Shown here: positions 1 to 6,836 of the stretch, piece after piece
Position numbering within the stretch: the first letter of the stretch is position 1
How the letters are laid out: every line of letters starts with the position of its first letter
NCBI RefSeq assembly: GCF_030264275.1
Contig: NZ_CP127165.1
Coordinates: 2,530,001 to 2,594,000, forward strand
Origin: Marivivens sp. LCG002
Lineage (GTDB): Bacteria; Pseudomonadota; Alphaproteobacteria; Rhodobacterales; Rhodobacteraceae
DNA length: 64,000 nt
Direction of reading: 5' to 3'
The notes under the pieces: generated by a model
Database searches by the model: none
What the model was told of the DNA's origin: nothing
The model's input: the letters and a program-made list of their open reading frames with translations, nothing else
Translations under genes and position numbers: made by a program

Positions 1-10
1 CTTTTCCCTG

Positions 11-763
11 ATGCCTGATCGCGCGGAGATCGTTCTCCATATCGGTTTTCATGAAACCGGGCACAGCGCCGTTCAACGTTTTGTTTACAAGAACGCGGAT
101 AAATTCCCGCAATCGCGGTTCCTCTTTGCCGATGCGCTCGGAGATGTGCCGCGTTTCGCGCGCGACTATGCCAAGACCCGCAACCCCATCGCGCTCGGGG
201 ATTTGATCGAGACGCTGCAAGCCGCCCTACCCAATGACGGGAGCTTTATCCTCAGCGCCGAGGACCTTTCGGGCGCGGTTCCGGGAACGCCTCAGGTGCG
301 GGACTACGCCGCGCTGCTGTCTCTTCTGCCGACCTATATCGAGCTGTTGACCGAGCTTTACCCAAGCGCCCATCTGCGCGTTCTGATGACCGAGCGCCAA
401 GCCGAGGACTGGCTCTTTGCGGTCTATCGCAGCCTGCTTGTCCAATATCGGATCCGCCTGACCTTTGCCGAGTTCCAAGCCGCCCATTTCGACGCAAGCC
501 AACACGCCGAGATTACGGGCGTTCTGGCCGATCTCATCCATCCTGTGCCGTTCGCACGAATCGAGTTCGACACGCTGAACGATCACCCCCTCGGGATTGG
601 CGGTGGCCTGCTCGAAGCGCTTGGCTTCGACGTGGACGGCTGCGCGCCGGTGCCCCAAGAAGAGCCGCCCGCAATGGTCTGGCACGAATGCCTCCGTCTC
701 AACCGAAGCACGCTCTCCAATCCCGAGGTGCGCAGCGCCAAAGAGGCGCTCGTCAAAGCCTAG
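11..763 (+). CDS. Sulfotransferase-like hypothetical protein (degenerate PAPS loop)
   Basis: A 250-residue protein of no certain function. The N-terminus (residues 8-22, beginning VLHIGFHETG) has the position and shape of the strand-loop-helix that binds PAPS in bacterial sulfotransferases and related P-loop proteins, where HxGxxKTGTT/S is usual. Here the lysine is replaced by glutamate and the following T/S residues are GHS, so cofactor binding is doubtful. The rest has scattered features of such proteins (an LRVLMTERQAEDW segment resembling the strand carrying the 3'-phosphate-binding Arg). The frame is open back to the window edge, so the start at the ATG at 11 is likely from the N-terminal fold but not proven. 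It lies 35 bp upstream of trmD on the same strand and may be cotranscribed with it. No signal peptide is visible. Confidence 0.6.
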   Translation: MPDRAEIVLHIGFHETGHSAVQRFVYKNADKFPQSRFLFADALGDVPRFARDYAKTRNPIALGDLIETLQAALPNDGSFILSAEDLSGAVPGTPQVRDYAALLSLLPTYIELLTELYPSAHLRVLMTERQAEDWLFAVYRSLLVQYRIRLTFAEFQAAHFDASQHAEITGVLADLIHPVPFARIEFDTLNDHPLGIGGGLLEALGFDVDGCAPVPQEEPPAMVWHECLRLNRSTLSNPEVRSAKEALVKA

Positions 764-798
764 TTCCCCTGCCCGCTCGTATGCCCTAAGAGGCTCTC

Positions 799-1596
799 AT
801 GACCGATACCGAGAACACACCCAAATCCTATGGCCGCAAGGCGATGAGCGTCTCGCTCAAGCCGCGCGAATTGATGACCGAAGACCCGCTCCTTGCCCGC
901 GCTTGGACGGCCCAGATCATCACGCTCGTCCCCCAAGCCTTTCCCGGCATTCTGGGCGAAAGCCTCACGGGCAAGGCGCTTCGTGACGGGGTGTGGCAAC
1001 TCAAGACCATCGACCTTCGGACCCATGGCGTCGGCAAGCACAAGAACGTGGACGACACGCCCGCAGGCGGCGGCGCGGGGATGGTGCTGCGGCCCGACGT
1101 GCTCGACAGCGCGATTCAGGAAGCGGGGCGGACGGCCCGCGGGAACATGCCCCTCATCTACCTCAGCCCGCGCGGCAAAAGGTTCGACCAAGCCATGGCG
1201 CGCGAATGGGCGGGCTATAACGGCGTCACGCTCCTATGTGGCCGTTTCGAAGGCGTGGATCAGCGGGTGCTCGACGCCTATCGCATCGAAGAGGTCTCGC
1301 TCGGGGATTTCGTGATGACAGGCGGCGAGATCGCGGCCATGGCCATGCTCGACGCGACCGTCCGTCTTCTTCCGGGTGTCTTGGGCAACGCCGAGAGCAT
1401 CGAGGAAGAGAGCCATTCAAGCGGACTTCTCGAACACCCCCAATACACCCGCCCCGCAGACTGGCGCGGCCTTCCCATCCCCGAGGTCCTCATGTCGGGC
1501 CACCACGCCAACATCGAGAAATGGCGCAAGGAGCAGGCAGAGGCGATCACGAAGGAGCGACGGCCTGATATGTGGGAGAGGTATTGGGGGATTTAA
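799..1596 (+). CDS. trmD: tRNA (guanine-N1-)-methyltransferase TrmD
   Basis: SPOUT-family methyltransferase that makes m1G37 in tRNAs reading CNN codons, preventing +1 frameshifts; cytoplasmic and essential in most bacteria. The trefoil-knot signatures are present: GGGAGMV at 90-96, YLSPRGKRFDQ at 121-131, CGRFEGVD at 147-154 and SLGDFVMTGGE at 167-177, the last carrying the catalytic Asp. At 265 residues it is slightly longer than the usual 240-255 because about 33 residues precede the ITLVPQAFPG strand that normally opens the protein. AGAGG sits just upstream of the ATG. In most bacteria trmD lies in rpsP-rimM-trmD-rplS; here rplS follows only after an interposed nuclease gene on the opposite strand, whose stop codon overlaps the trmD stop. 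Confidence 0.97.
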   Translation: MTDTENTPKSYGRKAMSVSLKPRELMTEDPLLARAWTAQIITLVPQAFPGILGESLTGKALRDGVWQLKTIDLRTHGVGKHKNVDDTPAGGGAGMVLRPDVLDSAIQEAGRTARGNMPLIYLSPRGKRFDQAMAREWAGYNGVTLLCGRFEGVDQRVLDAYRIEEVSLGDFVMTGGEIAAMAMLDATVRLLPGVLGNAESIEEESHSSGLLEHPQYTRPADWRGLPIPEVLMSGHHANIEKWRKEQAEAITKERRPDMWERYWGI

Positions 1597-2141
1597 GAAT
1601 CCATCCGCAACTTTCCACGCTGCCGCGCTTCGCAGCGCCATAGCTTCTTGCGAACATCCGCGGGCTCAAATTTGCGATAGATGCCTCCAGAAAACTTCGG
1701 CCAATCGAGCGCCAAGCCCAACTTGACCATCTCCTCTGAAAGATCTCTTCCATCAGGAAGGTAGCACTTGGCAACAATTCGTTCGTATGTTCGATCTTCG
1801 GTAAGCACTGCCTTGATTTTCTGGCCCTTGCAAAGCTGCAGCAGCTTACTTTTTGCTAGTTTGCCGTAAGGATGCTCCAATTCGGGAGCATCAATTCCGA
1901 ACAATCGAATGGGTTGTATTCCAATACGGATGGTATCGCCGTCAACAACGTAACAATTGCCTTCAAGAACCGAAAAAGACTCCTCAACGTCCAAGACGGT
2001 GGCTTCTATCCTCGTAGAGCCGGCTTGAACTGTGACTACGTTTGTTCTGATCGCCACTTTCTCGATAAGGGGCATCTCTTCAGGGGATTCGGTTGCCTCA
2101 ACTGATCTAAAAAATAACTTCTTCAAAAAGCGGATAATCAT
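1593..2141 (-). CDS. Staphylococcal nuclease-like (thermonuclease, SNc) protein
   Basis: A 182-residue protein with one SNase (OB-fold) domain in its C-terminal two thirds. Ca-binding and catalytic motifs look intact: VVDGDTI gives the D-x-D-T pair, IRLFGIDAPELEHPYG gives the first catalytic Arg, the second Asp and the Glu, and TYERIVAKCYLPDG gives the second catalytic Arg; the family end motif (MVKLGLALDWPKF) follows. It should cleave DNA and RNA if folded. The N-terminal 60 residues are unrelated and charged, with no convincing signal peptide, so location is unclear. I chose the ATG at 2141 (preceded by GGGAA) over a TTG at 2171. Codon use is AT-richer than in trmD and rplS on either side, suggesting insertion into a conserved gene pair. 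Confidence 0.85.
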   Translation of the reverse strand: MIIRFLKKLFFRSVEATESPEEMPLIEKVAIRTNVVTVQAGSTRIEATVLDVEESFSVLEGNCYVVDGDTIRIGIQPIRLFGIDAPELEHPYGKLAKSKLLQLCKGQKIKAVLTEDRTYERIVAKCYLPDGRDLSEEMVKLGLALDWPKFSGGIYRKFEPADVRKKLWRCEARQRGKLRMDS

Positions 2142-2492
2142 GCTGTTTCCCGGTGAATAAGCCTCAATCAATAAACTAACAGCCGTTCAAAACACAATCA
2201 AAAGTTGCTTTCTGGCTTGGTCGCGCTTATTCAAATGCCCTTGCCCCCCGCCCCCCAATCCCCTATACGCGGCCCGTCTAGGGGATCTTTGATTCCACTA
2301 GACCCTTTGGCTATGGGCTGCGTGCTTCTTTCTTCGGGGGCGCTTGGGCGGGCTGGGGGTTTCAAAGCAAAGCCGATCCGATCTCTGGCGGGCGCTGCGC
2401 TGCAAAGCGTGCGAACCTCGGAAGAAGACCAAGAGCTCTGGGATGGCGTCAAACTTTGCGGGACCACCGCAAGCAAGATAGGAGATGATCAG
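2142..2492. other. Intergenic region upstream of rplS, with one GC hairpin
   Basis: About 350 bases without a convincing gene. The reading frame of rplS is open upstream to 2205, but those residues look unlike any L19 N-terminus and I reject them. The left part is AT-rich like the neighbouring nuclease gene; from about 2230 it becomes C- and G-rich. CCCCTA (2260-2265) and TAGGGG (2279-2284) form a six-pair hairpin. This stretch must hold the rplS-rpmE promoter, since the trmD-rplS operon is interrupted here. I cannot point to a convincing -35/-10 pair. Confidence 0.5.
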
Positions 2493-2867
2493 ATGAACCT
2501 GATCGCACAGCTCGAGGCAGAACAAATCGCCTCGCTCGGGAAGACCATTCCCGATTTCAAGGCCGGCGACACCATCCGCGTTGGCTACAAAGTGACCGAA
2601 GGCACCCGCTCGCGCGTACAGATGTACGAAGGCGTTTGCATCAGCCGCAAGAACGGCAAGGGCATTGCCGGTTCGTTCACTGTTCGCAAGATTTCCTTTG
2701 GCGAAGGCGTTGAGCGCGTATTCCCGCTCTACTCGACCAACATCGACTCGATCGAAGTTGTCCGTCGCGGCCGCGTCCGTCGTTCCAAGCTCTACTACCT
2801 GCGCGCACGTCGCGGTAAGTCGGCACGTATTGCCGAGCAGAGCAACTACAAATCGCTCGAAGCGTAA
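2493..2867 (+). CDS. rplS: 50S ribosomal protein L19
   Basis: Large-subunit protein at the 30S-50S interface (bridges with 16S rRNA). The 124 residues begin [20 protein letters not shown] and contain [37 protein letters not shown] and [22 protein letters not shown], all typical of L19. The start at 2493 is set by AGGAG 8-9 bases upstream (2480-2484) and by family length. rpmE follows after 12 bases, so the two probably form a transcription unit ending at the hairpin at 3124. Confidence 0.98.
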   Translation: MNLIAQLEAEQIASLGKTIPDFKAGDTIRVGYKVTEGTRSRVQMYEGVCISRKNGKGIAGSFTVRKISFGEGVERVFPLYSTNIDSIEVVRRGRVRRSKLYYLRARRGKSARIAEQSNYKSLEA

Positions 2868-2879
2868 GGAGCCGGTTAG

Positions 2880-3101
2880 ATGAGAAAAGACATCCACCCC
2901 GACTATCACTTCATCGACGTCAAGATGGTCGATGGCACCGTCGTCAAGATGAAGTCCACCTGGGGCAAAGAAGGCGACCAGATGTCGCTCGACATCGACC
3001 CCTCCGTGCACCCTGCATGGACCGGCGGTTCGTCGCGTCTTCTCGACACCGGTGGCCGCGTGTCGAAGTTCAAGAACAAATACGCAGGTCTCGGCTTCTA
3101 A
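2880..3101 (+). CDS. rpmE: 50S ribosomal protein L31
   Basis: A 73-residue L31 protein of the central protuberance, beginning [19 protein letters not shown] and ending with the usual [10 protein letters not shown]. It has the alphaproteobacterial form: there is no CxxC zinc pair, so it is the zinc-independent (C-) type in a conserved single-copy context. The GGAGCCGG stretch upstream of the ATG is the ribosome-binding site. It is cotranscribed with rplS and followed directly by a strong terminator. Confidence 0.96.
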   Translation: MRKDIHPDYHFIDVKMVDGTVVKMKSTWGKEGDQMSLDIDPSVHPAWTGGSSRLLDTGGRVSKFKNKYAGLGF

Positions 3102-3123
3102 GCCCCGCCCGAATGTATACGAG

Positions 3124-3157
3124 AAACGCCGCTCCTTTCGGGGCGGCGTTTTTCTTT
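3124..3157 (+). terminator. Rho-independent terminator of rplS-rpmE
   Basis: AAACGCCGC (3124-3132) pairs perfectly with GCGGCGTTT (3143-3151), with further inner pairing CC/GG around a TTTC loop, followed by T-rich sequence to 3157. It begins 22 bases after the rpmE stop. Confidence 0.9.
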
Positions 3158-3174
3158 GCGCATTCAAGATATGA

Positions 3175-3202
3175 AAAGGGCCGCCCGATGGGGCGGCCCT
3201 TT
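3175..3202 (-). terminator. Rho-independent terminator of the DEAD-box helicase gene
   Basis: A perfect 12-bp stem, AAAGGGCCGCCC (3175-3186) with GGGCGGCCCTTT (3191-3202), around a four-base loop. On the minus strand it is followed by TTTTC, and it lies just beyond the helicase stop codon. Being symmetrical, it could back up the rpmE terminator on the other strand. Confidence 0.88.
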
Positions 3203-3205
3203 GGA

Positions 3206-4510
3206 TTATGCGGCGCTGCGCTTGCCTTGGCCTTGCGGCTTGCGGCGGCGTTGTCCGGTGTTGTTCCCGCTCGGACGGGCATTCTGGTTCGAATTGCCGC
3301 CGCCGCTCTTGGGCTTGTTGCCCCCGAAACGACGCGGACCGCCGCGACCGCCCGAAGGCTTTTTCGCGGGCACCTCGGAGCTTTCCCAACGACGGCCAGA
3401 GGCCACCGGGATCTCCTGACGGATGGTCTTTTCGATATCGATGAGTTCGCCCATCTCATCGGGCGCGCAAAGTGCGATCGCCTGGCCGTCTTTGCCCGCA
3501 CGCGCGGTGCGACCGATGCGGTGGACATATTGATCGGGCACGTTCGGCAGCTCGTAGTTATAGACATAACGCACGTCGGGGATATCGAGACCACGCGCAG
3601 CAACGTCGGTGGCCACAAGCACGCGCACTGTGCCCGCTTTGAAATCCTTGATCGCGCGGTCGCGCTGACCCTGGCTCTTGTTGCCGTGGATCGAAGCGAC
3701 GGCAAAGCCCTTTTGCTCGAGCTGGCGCGAGAGCTTCTCCATCCCGTGCTTGGTCCGACCGAAGACAAGCGCAAGCTCGTCACGGTGCGTATCGAGCAAA
3801 TCGACAAGGAGGTCGGTCTTGGCGGCCTTGGAGACATAGTGGATCGATTGCTCGATCTTGTCTGCGGTCTGGCCCGGAGGGTTCACCTGAACGCGCACGG
3901 GGTTGTTGAGATAGCTTGCCGCAATTTCCGCCATCTGCTTGGGCATCGTCGCCGAGAACAGCATCGTCTGGCGCTCTTTGGGGAGCATTTCGGCGATGCG
4001 GCGCAGTGCATGGATAAAGCCGAGATCAAGCATCTGGTCGGCTTCGTCGAGCACGAGGAACTGCGTATGCGCAAGGGTCACAGCACGACGATCGATGAGA
4101 TCGAGAAGACGGCCGGGCGTTGCAACCAGAATGCTGGTGCCGCGCTCGAGCTTTTTGGCCTGACCGACGATGCCTGCACCACCGACGACCAGAACGGTCT
4201 TGATGTGGGTGCCTTCGGAGAACGCATAAAGGCTCTCCGAGATCTGCTTGGCCAGCTCGCGGGTCGGCGCGAGGATCAGGGCGCGGGCGCTCTTGGGGAT
4301 CGATTTTTCGCTGACTTTCATCAGCGCGTCGAGCATCGGAAGACCGAATGCCGCGGTTTTACCTGTGCCCGTTTGGGCAAGACCCATAACGTCGCGGCCG
4401 TTCATCGCGTGCGGGATCGCCTGCGATTGGATCGGAGTGGGTTCGGTAATGCCGAGATCGGCAAGTTTATTGATAAGGCGGGGCGCAAGGCCCAGCATGT
4501 CGAAGTCCAT
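3206..4510 (-). CDS. rhlE: DEAD-box ATP-dependent RNA helicase, RhlE type
   Basis: A 434-residue ATP-dependent RNA helicase, probably acting in ribosome assembly or RNA decay. Motifs in order: an F-x13-Q motif ending GITEPTPIQSQAIP, Walker A AQTGTGKT near residue 45, PTRELA, a DEAD box (VLDEADQML), SAT, and HRIGRTARAG in the second RecA domain. The tail after about residue 365 is basic and rich in Gly, Asn, Arg and Lys (RGGPRRFGGNKPKSGGG), as in RhlE proteins, and likely binds RNA nonspecifically. I set the start at MDFDMLGL (4510); upstream in-frame codons to 4600 do not resemble the family. Cold or growth regulation is usual for the family but is not shown here. Confidence 0.94.
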   Translation of the reverse strand: MDFDMLGLAPRLINKLADLGITEPTPIQSQAIPHAMNGRDVMGLAQTGTGKTAAFGLPMLDALMKVSEKSIPKSARALILAPTRELAKQISESLYAFSEGTHIKTVLVVGGAGIVGQAKKLERGTSILVATPGRLLDLIDRRAVTLAHTQFLVLDEADQMLDLGFIHALRRIAEMLPKERQTMLFSATMPKQMAEIAASYLNNPVRVQVNPPGQTADKIEQSIHYVSKAAKTDLLVDLLDTHRDELALVFGRTKHGMEKLSRQLEQKGFAVASIHGNKSQGQRDRAIKDFKAGTVRVLVATDVAARGLDIPDVRYVYNYELPNVPDQYVHRIGRTARAGKDGQAIALCAPDEMGELIDIEKTIRQEIPVASGRRWESSEVPAKKPSGGRGGPRRFGGNKPKSGGGNSNQNARPSGNNTGQRRRKPQGQGKRSAA

Positions 4511-4844
4511 AATAATCCTGTTCCGCGCATGCCAAAGGGCAAACGCATGTAGGCCCCGCATCATGCGGAGCGCTGCAAAGGTTGCGACTGAAACTCGCAA
4601 AGAGCCGTATTGCCCTCTTGCCGGTCAGACGCGGCCCCTTGCGTGAAAGTGGGAACCTGTTCGACCTGTCTTGCGCCTGACCTTCTTTGGGTCGCGCTCT
4701 GCTCACGCGGCAGGAGACAACGGTCGAGCGTGCACATGAAGGCAAAGCGTTCACGAGTCAAGTGTTTCATGAAAATGATTGCTGCAGCGCGGCACTTCTT
4801 CCATCGGGTCGACACTCGCCCTATAGTGCGCCCAACAAACTAAA
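4511..4844. other. Intergenic region between divergent rhlE and mipZ
   Basis: About 330 bases between two divergently transcribed genes, so it should contain both promoters and the rhlE leader. No reading frame here looks coding. TATAGT at 4822-4827 is a possible -10 element for mipZ, but I see no good -35. Nothing matches an RNA family I know. Confidence 0.4.
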
Positions 4845-4856
4845 ATGGGGATGCAC

Positions 4857-5666
4857 GTGGCGCATATTATTGTCGTCGGGAACGAAAAAGGCGGGGCGGG
4901 TAAATCCACCGTATCCATGCATGTCGCAACAGCGCTGGCCCGCATGGGGCACAAGATCGGCTGTCTGGATCTCGACCTTCGTCAAAAGACGATGGGGCGG
5001 TATGTTCTGAACCGCCAAACCTATATGCAGCAAGAAGGGCTCGACCTTCCGACCCCGACGTATCACGAACTCCCCGAGGTCGATCCTGCGACGCTTAGCG
5101 AGGGCGAGAACATTCTCGATCACCGCCTCTCTGCGGCCGTTGCGATGCTCGAACCCGACTGCGACTTTATCCTGATCGATTGCCCCGGTTCGCACACCCG
5201 CCTCAGCCAGGTTGCCCACTCGCTGGCCGATACGCTCATCACGCCCCTGAACGACAGCTTTGTCGACTTTGATCTTCTGGCACATACCGATACCCAAGGC
5301 GAAACCATCACCAAACCGAGCGTCTACGCCGAGATGGTCTGGAACGCGCGTCAGCTGCGCGCTCAAGCCGGACTTGCTCCGATCGACTGGATCGTCGTGC
5401 GCAACCGTCTTGGCGCCCAGAACATGGTGAACAAGCAAAAGATGGAAAGTGCTCTCGAAAAGCTGTCCAAGCGGATCGGCTTCCGTACGGCACCCGGCTT
5501 TAACGAGCGCGTCATCTTCCGCGAGCTTTTCCCCCGCGGCCTCACCCTTCTTGATCTCAAGGATATCGGTATCTCGCAGCTCAACATTTCGAATGTTGCT
5601 GCACGACAAGAGCTGCGTGACCTGATCAAGGCGCTGAACCTGCCCGGGGTCACTCCCGACTTCTGA
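4857..5666 (+). CDS. mipZ: Division-plane positioning ATPase MipZ (ParA family)
   Basis: A deviant-Walker ParA/MinD-type ATPase of about 269 residues. In Caulobacter MipZ binds ParB at the chromosome poles and inhibits FtsZ polymerisation, so that division occurs at midcell. Near the N-terminus lies the deviant Walker A KGGAGKST, then LDLDLRQKTMGRY and LIDCPGSHTRLSQVAHSLADTLITPLNDSFVDFDLL. These extended MipZ-specific segments distinguish it from plasmid ParA. I favour the GTG at 4857, because it gives MAHIIVVGNEKGG as in relatives and GGGG lies six bases upstream; ATGs at 4845 and 4851 are alternatives that add four or two residues. It stands alone, not next to parAB. Confidence 0.9.
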   Translation: MAHIIVVGNEKGGAGKSTVSMHVATALARMGHKIGCLDLDLRQKTMGRYVLNRQTYMQQEGLDLPTPTYHELPEVDPATLSEGENILDHRLSAAVAMLEPDCDFILIDCPGSHTRLSQVAHSLADTLITPLNDSFVDFDLLAHTDTQGETITKPSVYAEMVWNARQLRAQAGLAPIDWIVVRNRLGAQNMVNKQKMESALEKLSKRIGFRTAPGFNERVIFRELFPRGLTLLDLKDIGISQLNISNVAARQELRDLIKALNLPGVTPDF

Positions 5667-5791
5667 GCAGGTTTCCGCACTGCACGCGAGGGAAACGCGC
5701 CGCGCCTCCCTGCTTTCGTTGACATCACGGGCCGCGCCGACTAGCTAGCGCTCAGGACAAAACCGTCCCCGCGCGACAGAGGCTCGGCCCG

Positions 5792-6526
5792 ATGAAATCC
5801 GTTTCCGTGATCATCCCCGTCAAAAACGAAGCTGGCAACATCAGCCCCCTGATCGACGAGATCCTCGCCGCTGCGGAGCATTTTCCGCTCTGCGAAATCA
5901 TCGTGGTCAACGACGGCTCGACGGATGACACCGCAAGGATTGTTTCGGAACGCACTGCAACCGATCCCCGTATCAAGCTTGTGACCCATACCCGAAGCGG
6001 CGGTCAAAGCGCTGCGGTCCACTCGGGGGTTCTTGTTGCCACGGGCGAAATTTGCGCGACGCTGGATGGTGACGGACAGAACCCGCCAAGCGAACTCCCC
6101 AAGCTTGTCGCCCCGCTTCTTGGCGCACAAACTGGTCGCCTCGGGCTTATGGCAGGACAGCGCGTCAAGCGACAAGACACCCTGTCGAAACGCCTCGCTT
6201 CGAAATTCGCAAACGGTATCCGTTCCCGCGTTCTCAGGGACGGCACCCGCGACACGGGATGCGGGCTCAAGGCCTTTCGGCGCGACGCTTTTCTCATGCT
6301 GCCGTTCTTCAACCACATGCACCGGTATCTTCCCGCCCTTTTCACCAAGGACGGATGGGAGGTCGGGCACGTAAATGTCTCGCACCGCGAGCGGGGCTCG
6401 GGGACATCGAAATACAACAACCTTCAGCGCGGTTTGGTCGGCATTTACGACCTCATCGGTGTGTCCTGGATGATCCGTCGTCGCAAGACCGTGAACCGCC
6501 CCGCTGACCTACTTTGCCGGGACTGA
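5792..6526 (+). CDS. Family 2 glycosyltransferase (polyprenyl-phosphate sugar transferase type)
   Basis: A 244-residue GT-A fold enzyme resembling dolichol-phosphate mannosyltransferase and the soluble part of ArnC. It opens SVIIPVKNEAGNISPLIDEI, then has IIVVNDGSTDDT, ATLDGDGQNPP (the DxD-type metal site), DTGCGLKAFRR and SHRERGSGTSKYNNLQRG, the standard motifs of this subfamily. It probably loads a sugar onto undecaprenyl phosphate at the inner face of the inner membrane. No C-terminal membrane pair is seen. The next gene starts one base after its stop, and the third gene overlaps the second, so the three are one cassette. The neighbours suggest that the sugar decorates lipid A or another surface glycolipid; the substrate is unknown. 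Confidence 0.9.
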   Translation: MKSVSVIIPVKNEAGNISPLIDEILAAAEHFPLCEIIVVNDGSTDDTARIVSERTATDPRIKLVTHTRSGGQSAAVHSGVLVATGEICATLDGDGQNPPSELPKLVAPLLGAQTGRLGLMAGQRVKRQDTLSKRLASKFANGIRSRVLRDGTRDTGCGLKAFRRDAFLMLPFFNHMHRYLPALFTKDGWEVGHVNVSHRERGSGTSKYNNLQRGLVGIYDLIGVSWMIRRRKTVNRPADLLCRD

Positions 6527-6527
6527 C

Positions 6528-6836
6528 ATGGATCACGCACTTTTCGCATTTCTCAACGTCGACAGTTGGGCAGAGTTCACTTGGGTCATCGTCGGCCTCT
6601 TGGGCCAATTGTCCTTTTCGGCGCGCTTCATCGTGCAGTGGATCGCCTCGGAACGGGCGGGCCGCTCGACCGTGCCGACCGCGTTCTGGTATTTCTCGAT
6701 CGGGGGCGGTCTGATTTTGCTGTCCTATGCCATCTATCGCGCCGACCCTGTTTTCATCCTCGGGCAATCGATGGGGCTATTCATCTATCTGCGTAACCTC
6801 TGGCTGATCCGCAAAGAAAAAGCCACGAACGCATGA
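6528..6836 (+). CDS. Small membrane protein with lipid-A-disaccharide synthase N-terminal (LAB_N) domain
   Basis: A 102-residue protein with three predicted membrane segments (about residues 15-38, 50-66 and 72-90). The segment LGQLSFSARFIVQWIASERAGRSTVPTAFWY is characteristic of the LAB_N domain (Pfam PF07578), found free-standing or fused to LpxB. The free-standing form commonly sits between a GT2 and a GT39 enzyme. Its job is not known; a role in moving or presenting the polyprenyl-linked sugar is an inference. It starts one base after the GT2 stop and its last four bases (ATGA) overlap the GT39 start. Confidence 0.85.
   Translation: MDHALFAFLNVDSWAEFTWVIVGLLGQLSFSARFIVQWIASERAGRSTVPTAFWYFSIGGGLILLSYAIYRADPVFILGQSMGLFIYLRNLWLIRKEKATNA

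Noticed and set aside
2260-2284. CCCCTA/TAGGGG hairpin as an rplS attenuator
   Set aside because: The stem is only six pairs and is not followed by a T run; kept only as part of the intergenic description.
2205-2492. Possible 96-residue N-terminal extension of L19
   Set aside because: L19 begins at [11 protein letters not shown] with AGGAG in place; the upstream residues are Pro/Ser-rich and unlike the family.
3017-4552. Long 511-codon frame on the plus strand opposite the DEAD-box helicase
   Set aside because: It is the antisense of a clearly conserved helicase and its protein is His/Arg/Asp-rich with no domain; such frames are common opposite GC-rich genes.
4561-4815. Short minus-strand frame in the rhlE-mipZ gap
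   Set aside because: Cys- and Arg-rich composition, no binding site, and no resemblance to known proteins.
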